Source: Escallonia rubra
Taxonomy: Eukaryota; Streptophyta; Magnoliopsida; Escalloniales; Escalloniaceae
DNA: 64,000 nt
Reading direction: 5' to 3'
NCBI GenBank assembly: GCA_033065855.1
Contig: JAVXUO010001299.1
Coordinates: forward strand, 1 to 64,000
The position numbers and the translations under genes were made by a program. Positions within the stretch are counted from its first letter, which is position 1, and each line of letters starts with the position of its first letter. Of this stretch, positions 13,101 through 26,300 are shown one piece after another. The notes under the pieces are model-generated. The model did not search any database. It saw only the letters and a program-made list of their open reading frames with translations, and had not been told where the DNA came from.

Positions 13101-16100
13101 TCAACACGATGTCCACCCAGGAAGAAAGATAAGAGCTTGTAAACTTGCGCATTTTGGGTTCCACTACATGCTGGATGGTTGATTTAACAAGATGTGTGAC
13201 TGTACAGTTGAGTGATATGCCAAAGAACTTTCATCCATAAATGAAATACTGTATCACCTTGAGACTAAAAGAAAAGGCACTAAATAAATACAAGATTAAC
13301 TTCTGAAATTGTGCAACTCTAAATCACCCCTCATTCAATAGCACCTGATGATATTACTAAAGATATAAGGTGTAAGGATCAGTGGAAGGTTTTCTTTTTT
13401 GGACAAGTAGAACTAAACCTTTACGGAAGATGGTATTTAGCTTATTACACTGTTTGTAAGCACATTGAACTATGCTACCAATTCCTACTCGATGTAATAC
13501 TCCATTTCATTCGCAAATGGCACACTGCATGTAACGCCTCAAACTTGAAGCCCAGAACAGATAATTGCCTCACCCAAAAAGGCTAGTCTTTTGGGGTACT
13601 AGGCCAGGCCTTATGCCACTTTCTGATAACCAATCCTACAATCTGCCACTCAATTGACTGGTTCAATTGACCATGTCATCAACATGGAGAATTCTAATTA
13701 CCTTTTTTGTTAAAAATTAGATCAAAAAAAGATCAGCATATAGCCGTCAAGAATCCTAAACCTCGCTTCTTTGAACACTAAATCATCTATCCAACATAGT
13801 TAGAATAATTTCAACAGATTTAACACCTCAAATTGGTTGATTACAAGCAATTACCTCATCAAGGTAACACTGCAATACATGTGAATGCTTCAACAATTGA
13901 GAGTCAAAGGATTACCTCATCAGGGCAGACACCTGTTCTTTTCATGTCATTATACACACTACAGGCGAAGTCCCAATCACCAGTCTGGCTGCAACTGTTA
14001 ACAGCAATCGTGTAAACTTCTGGAGTGCCCTTGATTTTATATTCATGAATCATATTGTATACCTCTCGTGCCCGTTCAACCTAAGTAATTCATAGCCCCT
14101 GTTAACCGACTAAGACAGTAAAGAGGAAATATGGAACTAGCAAGTAATTGCATGATGAACGAGATATAGATGACTGTTTTCCAGAGAAAATTTGGCAAAT
14201 CTTACCTGACCAGAGTTTGTACATGCCTTTATTAGAGCACCAACAGTGACATGATCAGGATCTATAGGTTGTGTCTCGGCCCTCATTTCTGCCAACACGT
14301 CAAAAGCGCGATACACTGCTCCTGATTGACCACATGCAGTGATAAGTGCATTAAATACAACTCGGTCTGGCTTCACATTCTACTGCATGCAAAACATAAT
14401 CACTGTCAAGACTTCAAGTTTCCAATACAGAATCACAATAAAAGCCACCATAATCATTCTTGCAGCTCACATCGCCGTATTACAAGTAAGGAACTTAAAA
14501 GTTAAATGTAATAAGATAAGTAAAACAGATAAGAAACCAGAAGTAACCAACATACCTTTGATCTCATTATGCCGTAAGCACCAAAAGCCTTCGCGACTTG
14601 CCCAGCTTTAGCACAGCCATCAATAAGTGCACCATATGTATGAACATTTGGCTCCACTGCAGCATTGACCATTTCATGGAAGACCTACAACTTTCAAAAT
14701 TTAGCCATAGCTACTCATACTAATCATTCTATTATGATACTAATCGAAGCTCAGGAGTTTTTGGTTAGTGAAAACAGAAACAACAACAGAGGAACAACCA
14801 ATGCAACCGTGACATATACCAGACGCAAGCAGAAAAAAGTAGGAGTAGAGCAATTCAGGTACTGATAATCAAAAAAATTACCTAACTGTTGCGTGCAGTA
14901 AGTCTTACTGGAATTCGCCCCATACAGAAAAACAAAGTGCACAATGAGCTAAAGGATGAAAGTTTGCATCTAAATATAGAAATTTTAATTCCTTCAATTA
15001 CTCTCGGTCGAGGCAACTGTGGAGGGTAACCACCCTCCACCTTCAAGCCAAGACTTCCTCATTCCTTCCACAACAGTGCAAAAACTCATGCATCGGAAGG
15101 TATGACCCACAGGATCATGGAAGGAAAGCAGACCCACAGGACCATGGACGGAAAGCAAAAAGCCTGCATCTAATGGTGTAATGGATGCTGGAGTGTATTA
15201 ATATAAACACTTACGAGAAAACCTTATGAGAACTCGATATATAAACATAGGAAATATAACCAACAACACTAAGCATCAGGACTCAAGCATACCTTTATAA
15301 GTCGTACAGAATTTACTCAACATTTTCCTGCTCTTCAGCAAAACAAAAAAAAACTCAACAAGCACTAAGCCTTTTGAATGACAACTTACGAAATTGGAAA
15401 AAAAATGTATTTTCCTTGAATGTCAGATCCTAATTGACTCTAAGACAAAACTCGCATGCATGACGGGCACTTAAAATGAGGCAATTGTACTGCGGGTCTT
15501 CGAAAGTTGTCGAGGTTCCTAGTTCCTACACTGGAATTCTTGAAGGATGAGGAGGAGGAAGAGTAAGCCTAGGAAATAGTGAATAGAAGCTGTTATAATT
15601 CTTTTCGTGGGGCGGGGAGGGGGGGGGGAGGGGCATTACAACATAAAAAAGAAGGTCTAGCCCCTTCCAATTACCATAAGCGCCCATGCCATCCCTTCTG
15701 CATAGGGTTAAACTTTTGGGCAACAAAAATGTTAAAAGAAAATATGACAAATAAAAGATACAGAACACATCAGATCATTGACCGGAGGGTGTCTAAGATA
15801 TATGAACAAAAATTAGCAAAAGATGCCTCATAGGTAAAATATTGATTGGCTACAGAAATCGGAGGATTGACAGGTGGATTTCCAAGTATATGCACAAAAA
15901 CAAGCAATACATGCCTCATAAACACAATATTGACTGTCTACCACAAACAGACCTATGCAGAGGGAGGGAGGGAGAGGAAAAACTTGTGGCCATACCTTAA
16001 ACATGAGATCAACTTTTCCACATTTAGCACAAGTTGATATAAGAGTAGTGTAAAGTTTGCAATCAGCTCTCAGTCCAGCCTCCTGGACATGTTTCAGAAC

Positions 16101-18782
16101 TTGGAAAGCTCCTAAATGCACCATAAAGGAATGTAAAACATATCAATTCCTGTCATATTAATCAGGCTTAAAATTCATGTGCAGCCCCAGATGCACGGTA
16201 AGATCATAACAAATTACCCTCCGAATCTTGAGAGCACGCACATACAGACATAAGCATATTAAATGTGCTCAAGGTCGGATTTGGGATAAGTTTAACAAAA
16301 CGGAAAGCTTCCTTAATAGCCTTTTGATCTTTGCAAACACGAAGATACCCTGCATGATAAATCTGAAACCAAGTATTGACAAAATTATTCAGGAAAATGA
16401 TAGAAATAAGAAAAAAAAGATTAAGTCAAAGGAGAAACGAATTAGAGTTTACCTTGTCCATATCTAACAAACCCTTATTTTCCATGTCTTCAAGCATCTC
16501 TATGCAGTAAATTAACCTAGTGCATTCATTTGAGAATTAAACCCAGAAAAATTGACAACAACACATGGTTTGAAAGAAACTTTATAACTGGTAGCCTCGC
16601 ATAATTACATCTTGGTAGCAACAAACTAAAAATATAACAGAAAACCATGTGATTGAAGTCTTTGATGATGTCAAACCAGTCTTTAATTTAATTGTATTTA
16701 ACTCTTACATGGGATTGCTTATTAGGGTAAAGGGAAAAAAGATTTGCGGACTTCAATGCAAAAGAAGAGGATTACCTCCCTTCTTTAAGTGAGCGACTGT
16801 AGGCACTTAATTGTGGCGAAGGATGATGCTTGTTGTTGATGCTCTTCGTCTTTAGGTGAGGTAGTGGGAAGAAACTTTTGTGGCCACTCTGATGTAAACT
16901 TCTCTTTCCTTTGTCACCAGGAAACCCTTTGCTTTTTCCCACATCTCTCCTTCTATGAAAAAAGCCTTCTCTATCAGATCCAAGATGCCGCTCTCCTTCA
17001 AACTTCTCTGGAATAACGAGCATCCTTTTAGTTACTCAGTCCAGTGCTATCGATTAAAATATTATCACACAGTCATTACATTTCAATGGTATAACCTGCA
17101 GAATAGAGGAAGTCCACTGTAGGATATATTGCTCCTTCAACTGTAGAGCTCTTCGCCAATGAAGAAAAAGGGTTATGTTTTTTGAGGGAAGCATGAGATG
17201 TTAATGATTTCATGCTGTTTGAGTTTTTCATAAATCCAATGGCAGACTGGTTTGCCTCATAGAATGTGTAAAGCTCTTTACGAACAAATTCTTCAGAGAT
17301 GCCATTATCACTACCAACTGCAATCTCAAATTCATCCACTCTTGTGCGCGTATTCTTTGCAGGAACAGAAGCAGCAATAGACTCTGTATTGAGCATTACT
17401 GGTTCAAAATCAGAGCAGCGTCCAGATTGCTTTTCACATTCTTCCACAAGAACATTGCACATTTCTGTGGTCAAAGTAAATGGCACTGCAACTGATTTAT
17501 ATACCGGGGAAGGTAGAGAGGATAAGCCCTTAATTTGAGGCTCTCTTGTGGGTATAGCATCATTACTGCTAGGAGAACCAGGAGACATTAATGTGTAAGT
17601 GATGGGAGTTTCTTCATGAACTAAAGAAGTTTCCTTAAACTGCAGTTGTGCCACAATATCATCATAGTCATGGCCGGTTTGTCTTATATCCTTCACCAAA
17701 GCTTTATAATCATCAGCTGATGTCTCTTCTTGAATGTCCACGGGACCTATAATCTGGTCCACAATAGCCCCATTCATGAAACCTCCAACTTCTTGGGATA
17801 GCGCAAGCCCCGAAATCTACAAGTTACAATACAATGAGCATTAGAAAGCTGATTTTACCAAAGATAGGTAATGTACACAATCAAATCCAAGCACATATGA
17901 CCACAACATAAATAATAGACTAAGTGGTTTAGTAAATATTCTCTCTGCTCCTGGCAACAACCTTCCTGTAAAGACCGCCATCATGCTGCTTTTCGTTGAC
18001 CGTACGAAAACCAGAACAAAGCGTGTGGAAATGAAAAACTCAACCCACGTTATACATCTTTACTCCAAAAGAAGCATTGACAATATACTAATGCTACATT
18101 ACCCTGCATTGTTAGTCAGTACTAAAATCCTACTTCTATCAGTCAAACACCTAGTATGAATGAATACATGCGAGATGGAATCACTGCCATGTATATTCAA
18201 GGCCGATCATAACAGCGGAGAAATATTATCTAATGCCAAAGGAAGGTACAACTACCAACGCAGTGGCTATAGCCCTAATAAGAAACAATTTGCTCTGGCA
18301 TTCACTATTCAATCGCTTCATCATCTAAATTATATGCATGTTAGATTACAAGAAAGAAAGACAAATTCATTATCTACGCAAACATGCACATTAGCTGTAA
18401 AGAAAACTAAGATGACCGAAGAGGGCGAAAGGCGAGTTACCTCTTTGGCGACCTGTCTTCTTCTGGTAGAATTGAGATACAAGACGGTGAGGGCGGAAAC
18501 GGTGACCACAGAGACGACAAGAATCATGGATATTGGATCCAAAGATGCTTTGACTATAAAGCGTGGGGAATGAACGTAAAACCCTAGTTTCTTGCATCTT
18601 TTATGGGAGCGAAGACCAGGCGGCCTCAAATTGCGGGCACAACCAAGAAAGTCTCTACGAAGGGAAGATCGAACTCTGCAAGAAGAGAGTAAAGAAAGCG
18701 AAGAGGAAGAGGAAGACGAAGAGAGTGGATTGCAGGTGACTAGTGAGAGCGTTTGGGGTGTGGGAGGGAAGCTCACGTCCAT
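4119..18782 (-). CDS. MRL1: MRL1, chloroplast PPR protein for rbcL mRNA (19 coding exons)
   Basis: Homologue of MRL1 (Arabidopsis At4g34830), a chloroplast pentatricopeptide repeat protein that stabilises the mRNA of rbcL, the Rubisco large subunit. Coding exons, 5' to 3': 18441-18782, 17096-17816, 16776-17007, 16453-16516, 16218-16362, 15996-16111, 14556-14684, 14206-14379, 13916-14080, 12419-12559, 11718-11817, 10734-10842, 10543-10634, 9104-9194, 8549-8780, 8364-8456, 6910-6958, 5509-5602 and 4119-4350. They sum to 3,321 bases (1,106 residues plus stop), close to the Arabidopsis length of about 1,090, and every junction keeps frame with GT-AG ends. The N-terminus is Ser/Arg-rich like a transit peptide, followed by a hydrophobic segment at about residues 84-104. 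PPR repeats occupy exons 4-13 (motifs such as YTTLISTCAKCGK and VVFNALITACGQSGAV). The C-terminal region (GFGEYDPRAFSVLEEA, GLKHRLAAGA, RINGVVVKRWF) is specific to MRL1. No disabling change was seen. Confidence 0.96.
7297..8300. mobile_element. Non-autonomous Mutator-like element in MRL1 intron 16
   Basis: The element is 1,004 bp with terminal inverted repeats of about 93 bp: 7297-7389 and 8208-8300 are reverse complements with about two mismatches. It is flanked by a perfect 9-bp direct repeat, TTTTTTATT, at 7288-7296 and 8301-8309. Long inverted repeats with a 9-bp target duplication are the hallmark of Mutator-like elements. The inside is strongly strand-asymmetric: C-rich at 7510-7720, then a GGTGGTTGTGG-like run to about 8080. 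It encodes no transposase; a Pro/His/Asn-rich open frame on the minus strand (7635-8135) looks like a by-product of the repeat. The right end lies 63 bases from MRL1 exon 16, so the insertion is tolerated close to a splice donor. Confidence 0.9.
12698..12829. mobile_element. Small hairpin element (MITE-like) in MRL1 intron 9
   Basis: Imperfect inverted arms of about 35 bases at 12698-12732 and 12795-12829 begin TTGCCTAA and end GTAGTTTG when read inward, with about three quarters of positions matching. Complementarity partly continues into the loop. The size of about 132 bp and the fold-back shape fit a miniature inverted-repeat element. I could not define a target-site duplication, so the superfamily is not assigned. 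Confidence 0.55.
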
Positions 18783-21239
18783 GGAAGTGGAAAGGGGAGT
18801 GTGTGTTGCAGTGTTTGATTCCAGTCTTGAGAGGATAGAAGGATGGGGTTATGGTTATAAGATGACGGAAGGCACAACATTGGCGCTCGTTACCAATCTC
18901 TTGCTCCGCTTACGTGGCACTCACATCGTTTTCTTGTTTCAGCTGTTATCCCGTGCGAGTGTTTCAAAGAAAACGGTTCATTGCTTACTCTTACGCTTCA
19001 TGAAACATCGGTAACTACCCCGCCTATTACTGTATAATTTTTGGCTATAAAGTACCACTAAAAATTATCGTCGAAAATGTTGACGGAAAAAGTCACAAAA
19101 AAAAAAAAATTTAAAAAAAAAATTTAATGTTTAGAACTGCAATTCAATATGACCCGCCGGTATGGGGAATCGAACTTGTAATATGGTATTGGGTAATTTG
19201 CATATTGTACTAATTGTTAACTGTTTTGTTTTGCTTTACAAGAATTGCAAAAAGAGATTAGTTGTGATTCTTTGCGGATAAGGTTTGGGTGCCAATATTG
19301 TCGCAACCATTTAAATTTTTGTCTAAATTCACATATGTGATATTGTCGCTCTTAAAAAGTATATGCTGAAAGTATTAATATATGAAAATGACTATATTAC
19401 CTCTGTCATGTTCCCTCTCTCACTCAGTCCCAATCTATTCTCCACTCCAACCAAACCTAGACCTAACACTCCACCACCCTAGACCTATTTATTGCCACCA
19501 TCAGCCTTAAGTCCGTCTGCCGCCACTACTAGCCCCAACCATGTCCTCTTCCGCCACCAATCCCAACCTATTGTCGCATTCAACCCATAAACCAGCCTTG
19601 TCAAACCACAACCATCGTCACCACCACTTGCGTCCAACAACCCAGCCCATCTACCCACCATAGATAGCCCCGTCCAACTCCATCATTTACACCCATCAAA
19701 ACTAAACCCCTGTCCATCCACCGCCACCCACATCCACTCAACAATCCTTTGAACCTTGTCAACCTACACCACCGTTGATGAAGTTTTTGAACAACGGAAG
19801 ATGATGGTGGAAGGATAGTGAAACGCACATTTATAAGGGTAAATTAGACATTTCATCTATTCAACTTGCGATTTTTTAACACATGCAACACAACAAAACA
19901 TTGCTCGAGACTTTTTGCAAACTAAATATACTACTACTTCTCGAAAAGCAGCAGTAGTTGATTTGGTTTGTAATATGTATTTATTAGCTTTATAAATTTT
20001 AATATGCCGAGTATGAGAGATGCATCCTCGTGATTACAGTAAATGCCTAAAAAAAAGGCCAAAAAGCCCCCCCCCCCCCCAAAAAAAAAAACTTTAATGG
20101 ATTGGGTCGGGTTTATTGTCTCAACCCGTTTTTGACCTGATCTGTGTTAACCCACCAAGTCTGGTTGGTTCATATCTGGATTGGACCCCAACCAATTTTG
20201 ACCCACAATTCTTTGACCCAACCCACCCATTGCCAAGCCCTAAACATGCATTGCCCTTAGGATCCAACTTTTTCTGGCAGTTAGGTAGAAGAACATACAA
20301 GGGTGTAGACTCACAGTCGCCGTTTCATAAGCCAATGGGCTTAAAAGTTGGACGGTGAAACTTGTTTGAATTGCAAGTTGGTATTGCCGAACCCCATTAG
20401 CCGTCTAAACACCAAGATAACTCTAGTATGCAAAGTCACTATTCGGTCATATATATAACTCTAGTAACCAACTGTTGCGGTATAGTATATATACTAACAG
20501 GGATTTTAATTGTTGGAAAATATTAACATTTATATGATCAAATAATCTAGAAATATTACTATAGACACAATCATGCAAAATCATCAAATTAAATTTAGAT
20601 AATAACTAAATAATTAGTTGTCAGTATATATCAAAAGTAACAAATAAAGGTAAAGAACTGATGGCACGTGAGAGACACGAATTGTTCATTCGCTGATTTT
20701 AAATTGTCGTTGCTTCTCTTCTTGCAGATTCTAACGAGGAACAACGATCCATGATTTAACCCGTAAGCTTACAGCGGTGTCTCCTATTATAACACTACTA
20801 CATAAGACTTGCGAGCTCGTCCAATCAAATTATCCACATGTTTGATCTAGAAAATATATATGTGTACTGAAATATCTCTCGAGTCATTCTCTCTCACTTT
20901 CTAACTTTTGTATCAACGTCTCTCTAACCCTTTGTCTCTACTAGGCGTCACTTATCTATGCCTTTAAAATAAATGTCACAACCTTTCATTTTTAATGAAG
21001 GGTCACAACCCTTAAGTAAAATAGTTATTTTGGTCCAACATTGCTGTTCTTCGATTTGTTTTGTCAGTTTATCCGAGTGTTTTTCTTCCTCTTTCCTTCT
21101 CAAAAGAAGAAAAATATTTGCCGAGAGTTTAATCTCTGAAAACAGATGATTCATTCTTTCCATCTTTTACATTGCTCTCTCCAATTCCCAGATTCGAATT
21201 TGTAGCAAAGCTTGGCATCCAACTGATAACCGACTCAAA
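18783..21239. other. Intergenic region between divergent MRL1 and HVA22-like genes
   Basis: About 2.4 kb shared upstream DNA. It contains A and C homopolymer runs (19100-19130, 20070-20093) and a C-rich, pyrimidine-biased stretch at 19420-19790 that resembles transposon-derived filler but has no ends I can define. A CACGTG G-box lies at 20665-20670, about 570 bases before the HVA22-like start codon. No further gene was recognised. Confidence 0.6.
20665..20670 (+). promoter_or_regulatory. G-box/ABRE-like CACGTG upstream of HVA22-like gene
   Basis: The palindrome CACGTG sits in GGCACGTGAG about 570 bases before the HVA22-like ATG. G-boxes of this form act as ABA-response elements in plants, and founder members of the HVA22 family are ABA-inducible, so a role is plausible. 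One such hexamer can also occur by chance. Confidence 0.3.
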
Positions 21240-22199
21240 ATGATGGGGTCTTTTCTGTCAAGAACGCTTGTGTATGTCCTACGTACTGCCACAAATGTGG
21301 TACAAGAACTTGGTTTGTTTCCATTACTGGAAGGGTTAATGGGTCAAAAAGGATGCTAATACTGCACAATTGCTTTATGCAGAATGGCCTTTGGCTATGC
21401 TTATCCGGCTTATAATTGCTTCAAGGCAGTGGAGAAGAATGAACCAGACGTTGATCACCTCCTTTTCTGGTGCCAGTACTGGTTTGTCACCTTATGCCTG
21501 TGTTTTCTTATTGTTATAGTGACTATTTCAAGTGTTACAGCATATTTGTTACCATTTTGTAGGATTTTGGTTGCATTAATCACAGTATGCGAGAGAGTAG
21601 GTGATCCTTTCATATCATGGTAAGAATGTTTCAACGTTCATGCAGCAACTATATTACTTTATCTCGACGTTATGCGATTTTTGTGCACATTAGGTCACTC
21701 TGAAGCGAATGCGTGAGATACCTGTTTGTGTAGATTAGAGTTTGATTTGATTTTCTTGGCTTAATTGCTTCATTGAAGGTTACCAATGTACGGTGAAGCA
21801 AAGTTGGTTTTGTTCGTATACTTATGGCATCCTAGGACAAAGGTATGTACACAACTTTTGAGACCTGGAGATCTGATTTTCGGCTTGTTTTGGTTATTAA
21901 CCTTCTAGTTATTATTATTATTGCTCTAATTGTTGTTCTTCCGGTTGAAATTGTTTTAGGGAGTGAAATATCTTTATAGTTCCTTCTTTCGGCCTTATGT
22001 CGCCAAACATGAGAGGGATATTGATGGCAACTTGCTGGAGCTTACGAACAGGGCGGGGAAGTTTGCAGTTCTGTTTTGGGAGAAGGCCGCAAGCTATGGC
22101 CAGACTAGGTTCTTTGAGTTTCTGCAGTATGTTTCTTCTCAGTCAGCGGCATCAAGGTCTCAACCAACTCAAGCATCCACATGCAACAAAATGCAGTAG
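21240..22199 (+). CDS. HVA22-like protein (TB2/DP1/HVA22 family)
   Basis: Five exons: 21240-21271, 21383-21481, 21563-21619, 21779-21842 and 21960-22199, giving 492 bases and 163 residues with consistent GT-AG frames. The protein starts MMGSFLSRTLVMAFGYAYPA and has the TB2/DP1 signature: a hydrophobic hairpin region, FWCQYWILVALITV, WLPMYGEAKLVLFVYLWHP and SFFRPYVAKHERDID. It most resembles Arabidopsis HVA22I/J. The family shapes endoplasmic reticulum membrane, and the barley founder is induced by ABA and stress. The C-terminal tail after about residue 125 is hydrophilic and less conserved. Two ATGs stand in tandem at the start; I used the first. Exon 1 is only 32 bases. Confidence 0.93.
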
Positions 22200-23381
22200 T
22201 TCCAATTTTCTTCTTTCAAACCTGCAAGTGCTTACTCATTGTTCCAGACTATTGACTTCAACTGATAAATACAGTTTGTTTAACCTTAGAAATGGTACGT
22301 TATTTTGACGTGTTTCTTATTTACCATTGTGATCAAAAAAATGTAAACGAATGTAAGTCCTTATGGAATTGTTTACGAGTTAGTTTGTTGTGACATATCC
22401 GTAAAGTATTGCAAATGAGATATATATCCTGAGTTTCCAACGCTTTATCAGATCGTGAAAATATGTTAAAACACGCTACTCAATCATGAGGGCAAACATA
22501 GTAGGACTGATTGCCAACATTATCTGTTGTAGGTGCACACAATTGCGTTGCCTGTGGTTGTTAGACGAATGATCGATATTTCCACCTCAACAATTCGATT
22601 AATAGTTTTTCTCGCTACTCGATTATATATTTACATTTTCTATGCCGGTATTGACAATCACGACTGCCATTTGAATAGCATTTTAGTGAGCTCATTTTCA
22701 TTTATTGTGCATTTCTAAAAATAAGAAGTCAGTGGGATTAAAATATTTAATCTTAAACATAAATGCGATATTTATAATTCAAATTTTGTTTGATGTCTCT
22801 TGTGACATCAAAATGGTGATACAATTACGGACGCTCTCAACGCAGTATCCAAAATGCCATGCGAATAAAGCTATGAAAACCACATAATCACCATCGAAGT
22901 CATTGCGGGATCGAACCCAATGCTGGCTCAGCCCGTGGCACTGACCAGAACCAACCCTGTGTAGATTCAATTTGGACTAGGGAATAGTCCGACTTTCCTG
23001 GCGGCGAGCCACGCAATCGAGAATTGCATGCGGAACACGCAAAGCCCAGCAGAATCTTAGCCAAGCTTGACGTGCCCACGCGTCACTCACTTGCGGGCCG
23101 ACCAACACAAAAGAAATTTGTTGAAAAGGGCACCGGACCGGACCGGGTGGTCACGCCTCCCCTGTATTATGCTCTCCCTTGAAGCGCCGTTACGTGTCCG
23201 AACCACACACCGATTCGTGGCCCAAAACACACACGCACTCTCTCTCTTTCACACAGTCAGCGTGCAAAACACTCACTCCTATTTAATCCCAAAGCTACTG
23301 CTCCGCATTTAGCAGTGTCACGGGACTCGCACCAAAAAGTGAAAAGCGGGTTTGAAAATTGAGAGAGCGAGAGAGCAGTGA
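22200..23381. other. Intergenic region, HVA22-like 3' end to SCS-like 5' end
   Basis: About 1.2 kb. The left half is AT-rich and presumably includes the HVA22-like 3' untranslated region. From about 22880 the DNA becomes GC-richer and, towards 23381, pyrimidine- and CA-rich, as expected for a promoter and 5' leader of the next gene. No gene or transposon end was recognised. Confidence 0.6.
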
Positions 23382-26300
23382 ATGGAGGGGAAAAGGGGGG
23401 AAAGTGTGATGAGGAAGAAAAGCGAGCAGGAAGGTGAGGTGATGGACGGTTCCGATATAATGGAGTTGGTTGGGGACGAGAAAGTATATGGTGAGTTCGT
23501 CGATCACAAGTTCCAGGAACTCGACCGCGACCGTGACGGCAAGCTCTCGCTCAAGGAGTTGCAACCCGCCGTCGCCGATATCGGTGCCGCCCTCGGCTTG
23601 CCTGCTCCGGGCTCTTCCCCCGATTCTGATCATATCTACTCTGAGGTAGCATATGCAAGCAAGCACTACTGTGTTGTCCCTCGCTTTTTACACACACACA
23701 CAGACTCACAGTCACTATGTGTACTTCTGTGAAATCAGCATTTGAGTGCACCAAGGTCATTCTTTTGGAAGTTCTTATCTAGATGGTGAGACCTAAATTT
23801 TTGGAGGGAAAATCGTGGCCTGTTTGGCAGATAATAATCCAGAGTGTTTAAATTAGGTTCTGTTCGGTAAAGTTGTTTTTGCCTTTGCAGGCAGATTTTT
23901 TTTGTGAAGTAGGAAAGGAAGGTTAAGGCGAGACCTAACATAAACAATCTCTAGGCATTTTTTAATTCTAGAACATCTTTATTCTTATGGGAAAATACTC
24001 TTCAAGTTTCAACTTGATATCTGGAAATGCAAGAAAAAAGCCTATAGTTTACTGCTTATCGATTACACTTAAAAACCTTGATTATGGTTACTGATTTTAT
24101 TAGTAGCTGGTGGTTCATGGTTGTTTGGCAGGAGATAAAAGTGTTAGGTGTGATTGAGTTTTGATCAAGTGTTGATTCATATCCTTTAGTAGTTCTGGGA
24201 TCTTCTACTTAATAGGTTGTAGTGGCTTCGAGTTGTGACACCTTATTAGTGTTTCCATGTCTGAGTCCATAAAATATAGTGTATAATCTCGTGTGATCTC
24301 ATTATCTGGAGATTTTAATTCCAGGAGGTGTAAAGTTTGTTCTGCTTTCCCTGTTGGAAGAATTAGAATATAAATTTCGTTTCTTTGTTGCTTGGATGAT
24401 GTAATTCAGTGATTTGAGTTTCTATTACTTTATCAAGCTTTTACTACTTTTCCTTGTTTGTGTTGACCTTAAGATGCAGTTTTTTTTTCCTTTTTCTTTA
24501 TCTTATTGTCTGTGCAATTTCATTCATTTGGGTATCAATGTTTAAGGATGTAGATGGTGCATTCTTGGAAGCATCTAGTGGAAACAAATTTTAAAACGTG
24601 CTCCAGAAACATCTAAATTCCAACTCTGACTTTTCTGTGGGACTTTGCTTCTTTCCTATATGTATATGTATACATTTTTCTTTGGTTCCTTACTCTTATC
24701 GTGTTGAGTGGTCTCAATCTGGTGGAAAACTTTTGTTTCCAACTCTTCTAGCAGCACGGATGACAACTGACATGAAATTAGGCAGTTTCAATTTCATGTG
24801 CCGAAAGCTTTCTTGTAATGTATTTAGTGGTCCAATTGTGGAGCCCTTTCTCAAGAAGACAATATTACGGGGCCAAGGCATCTATGAGCTGGCCATAAGC
24901 AAATTCTAAAATTACGTCATTTTGTTTACTCACTTTTAAGGTTTTTGCTTCTAATTTTGTTGGTGAAAAGGTACTGTTCTGGTAAAAGATAAACGGAAAT
25001 TACTAAAATCAGAAGATTGATTACGTACTTGTAGAATATCTCATATCTAACTGCATGACCAATGAGCAAGGTTTGATGGCTTGACACCCAAGGTTTAGGT
25101 AAATCAAGGCAGCTGGGGTAGTTTGGGCCTACCAGATAAGGAATCCTGAGCTGAACTCTTGAAAGCAAGTCTATGGCTAATAATATTGGTCGGTCGAAGA
25201 TATGGGATAATAGAAGAATCAAGTAATGACCACCCAAGGGAGGTTGAATTGTTAGCAAATGAGATTAAGATTCAGTGTAGCAAACTTTTTTGGGCTTCCT
25301 CCACATGGAGGCCAATCTGTGAGATTTTTTGTTTGGTATCTGATTGTTGAATAGTTAGTAAGCTGGTAAACAACAGAGAAAGTGATCTTTGATTTTACTT
25401 GCCTGGCAGGCAGCTAAATTCACATTGGTTGCCTTTTTTTTCAAGTCATGACTTCACGTCTTTGAAACTTTGCCCTTCGGCACACAATTTCGGTGATGTC
25501 TATTTCTTTATGTCTTCTCACCCCCTTTTCCCCTCTCTGTCTGCATTGTACTTAGAAAACGAACTTAATGGTTATAGGTTCTCAGGGAATTCACCCATGG
25601 CAAGCATGAAAAGGTAAGCAAGACGGAGTTCAAAGAAGTTCTTTCAGATATTCTTATAGGCATGGCTGATGGTTTGAAGCGAGATCCTATTGTCATTCTC
25701 CGCATCGACGGGGAGGATCTACTAGAGTTCATCAAGAGCCCAAGCTTTGAACCTGAACTGGTTTCAATCCTCTCAGAAATAGAGGTGCCTAACGGATCTC
25801 TCCGTGATTATATCATCAAGGCTTTTGAAAGACTAAGTGTGGATCAAGGGATGCCTCCTGCTTCAGATTCTTGGGTAATTTCTCCTGTACCATTAATTTT
25901 ACGTTCTTTGAAGAATAACCTATTGCTGGACTGAAGAAGCACACCAAGTTAAACCCCTTCTGTTCAAAAGTTTAATAAGAATCTCCTCTGAGATTACAAA
26001 GGCAAATGTGATATCCTAATTACCTTCAGATAGTATTTTCTACCATCGATTAAGGATAGTAGATTCACAAGATATATGCTTTTTTCTAATGTCCAACTAA
26101 CTCACAATCAGATCTGTATTCTTGCAATATGTTAATTGTGTTTAGTGGTAGTACATCAGCAGTGGTCTGCATTTTCATGATATATATTATACTAAAAGGG
26201 ATTACCCTTGTTAGGTTATGAGCAACATTGTGGAACCAGCGCTTCAATCCTGTAGTACGCTTCTTGAGCAACCCATCCGTCAGGATACATTTTTGCCGCA

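Noticed and set aside
18160-19014. Plus-strand open frames of 137 and 140 codons
   Set aside because: They lie antisense to MRL1 exon 1 and its upstream DNA. The minus strand gives the conserved MRL1 N-terminus.
22895-22960. GGGTTCGATCCC on the minus strand, like a tRNA T-arm
   Set aside because: I could not pair acceptor, D and anticodon arms around it at tRNA spacing.
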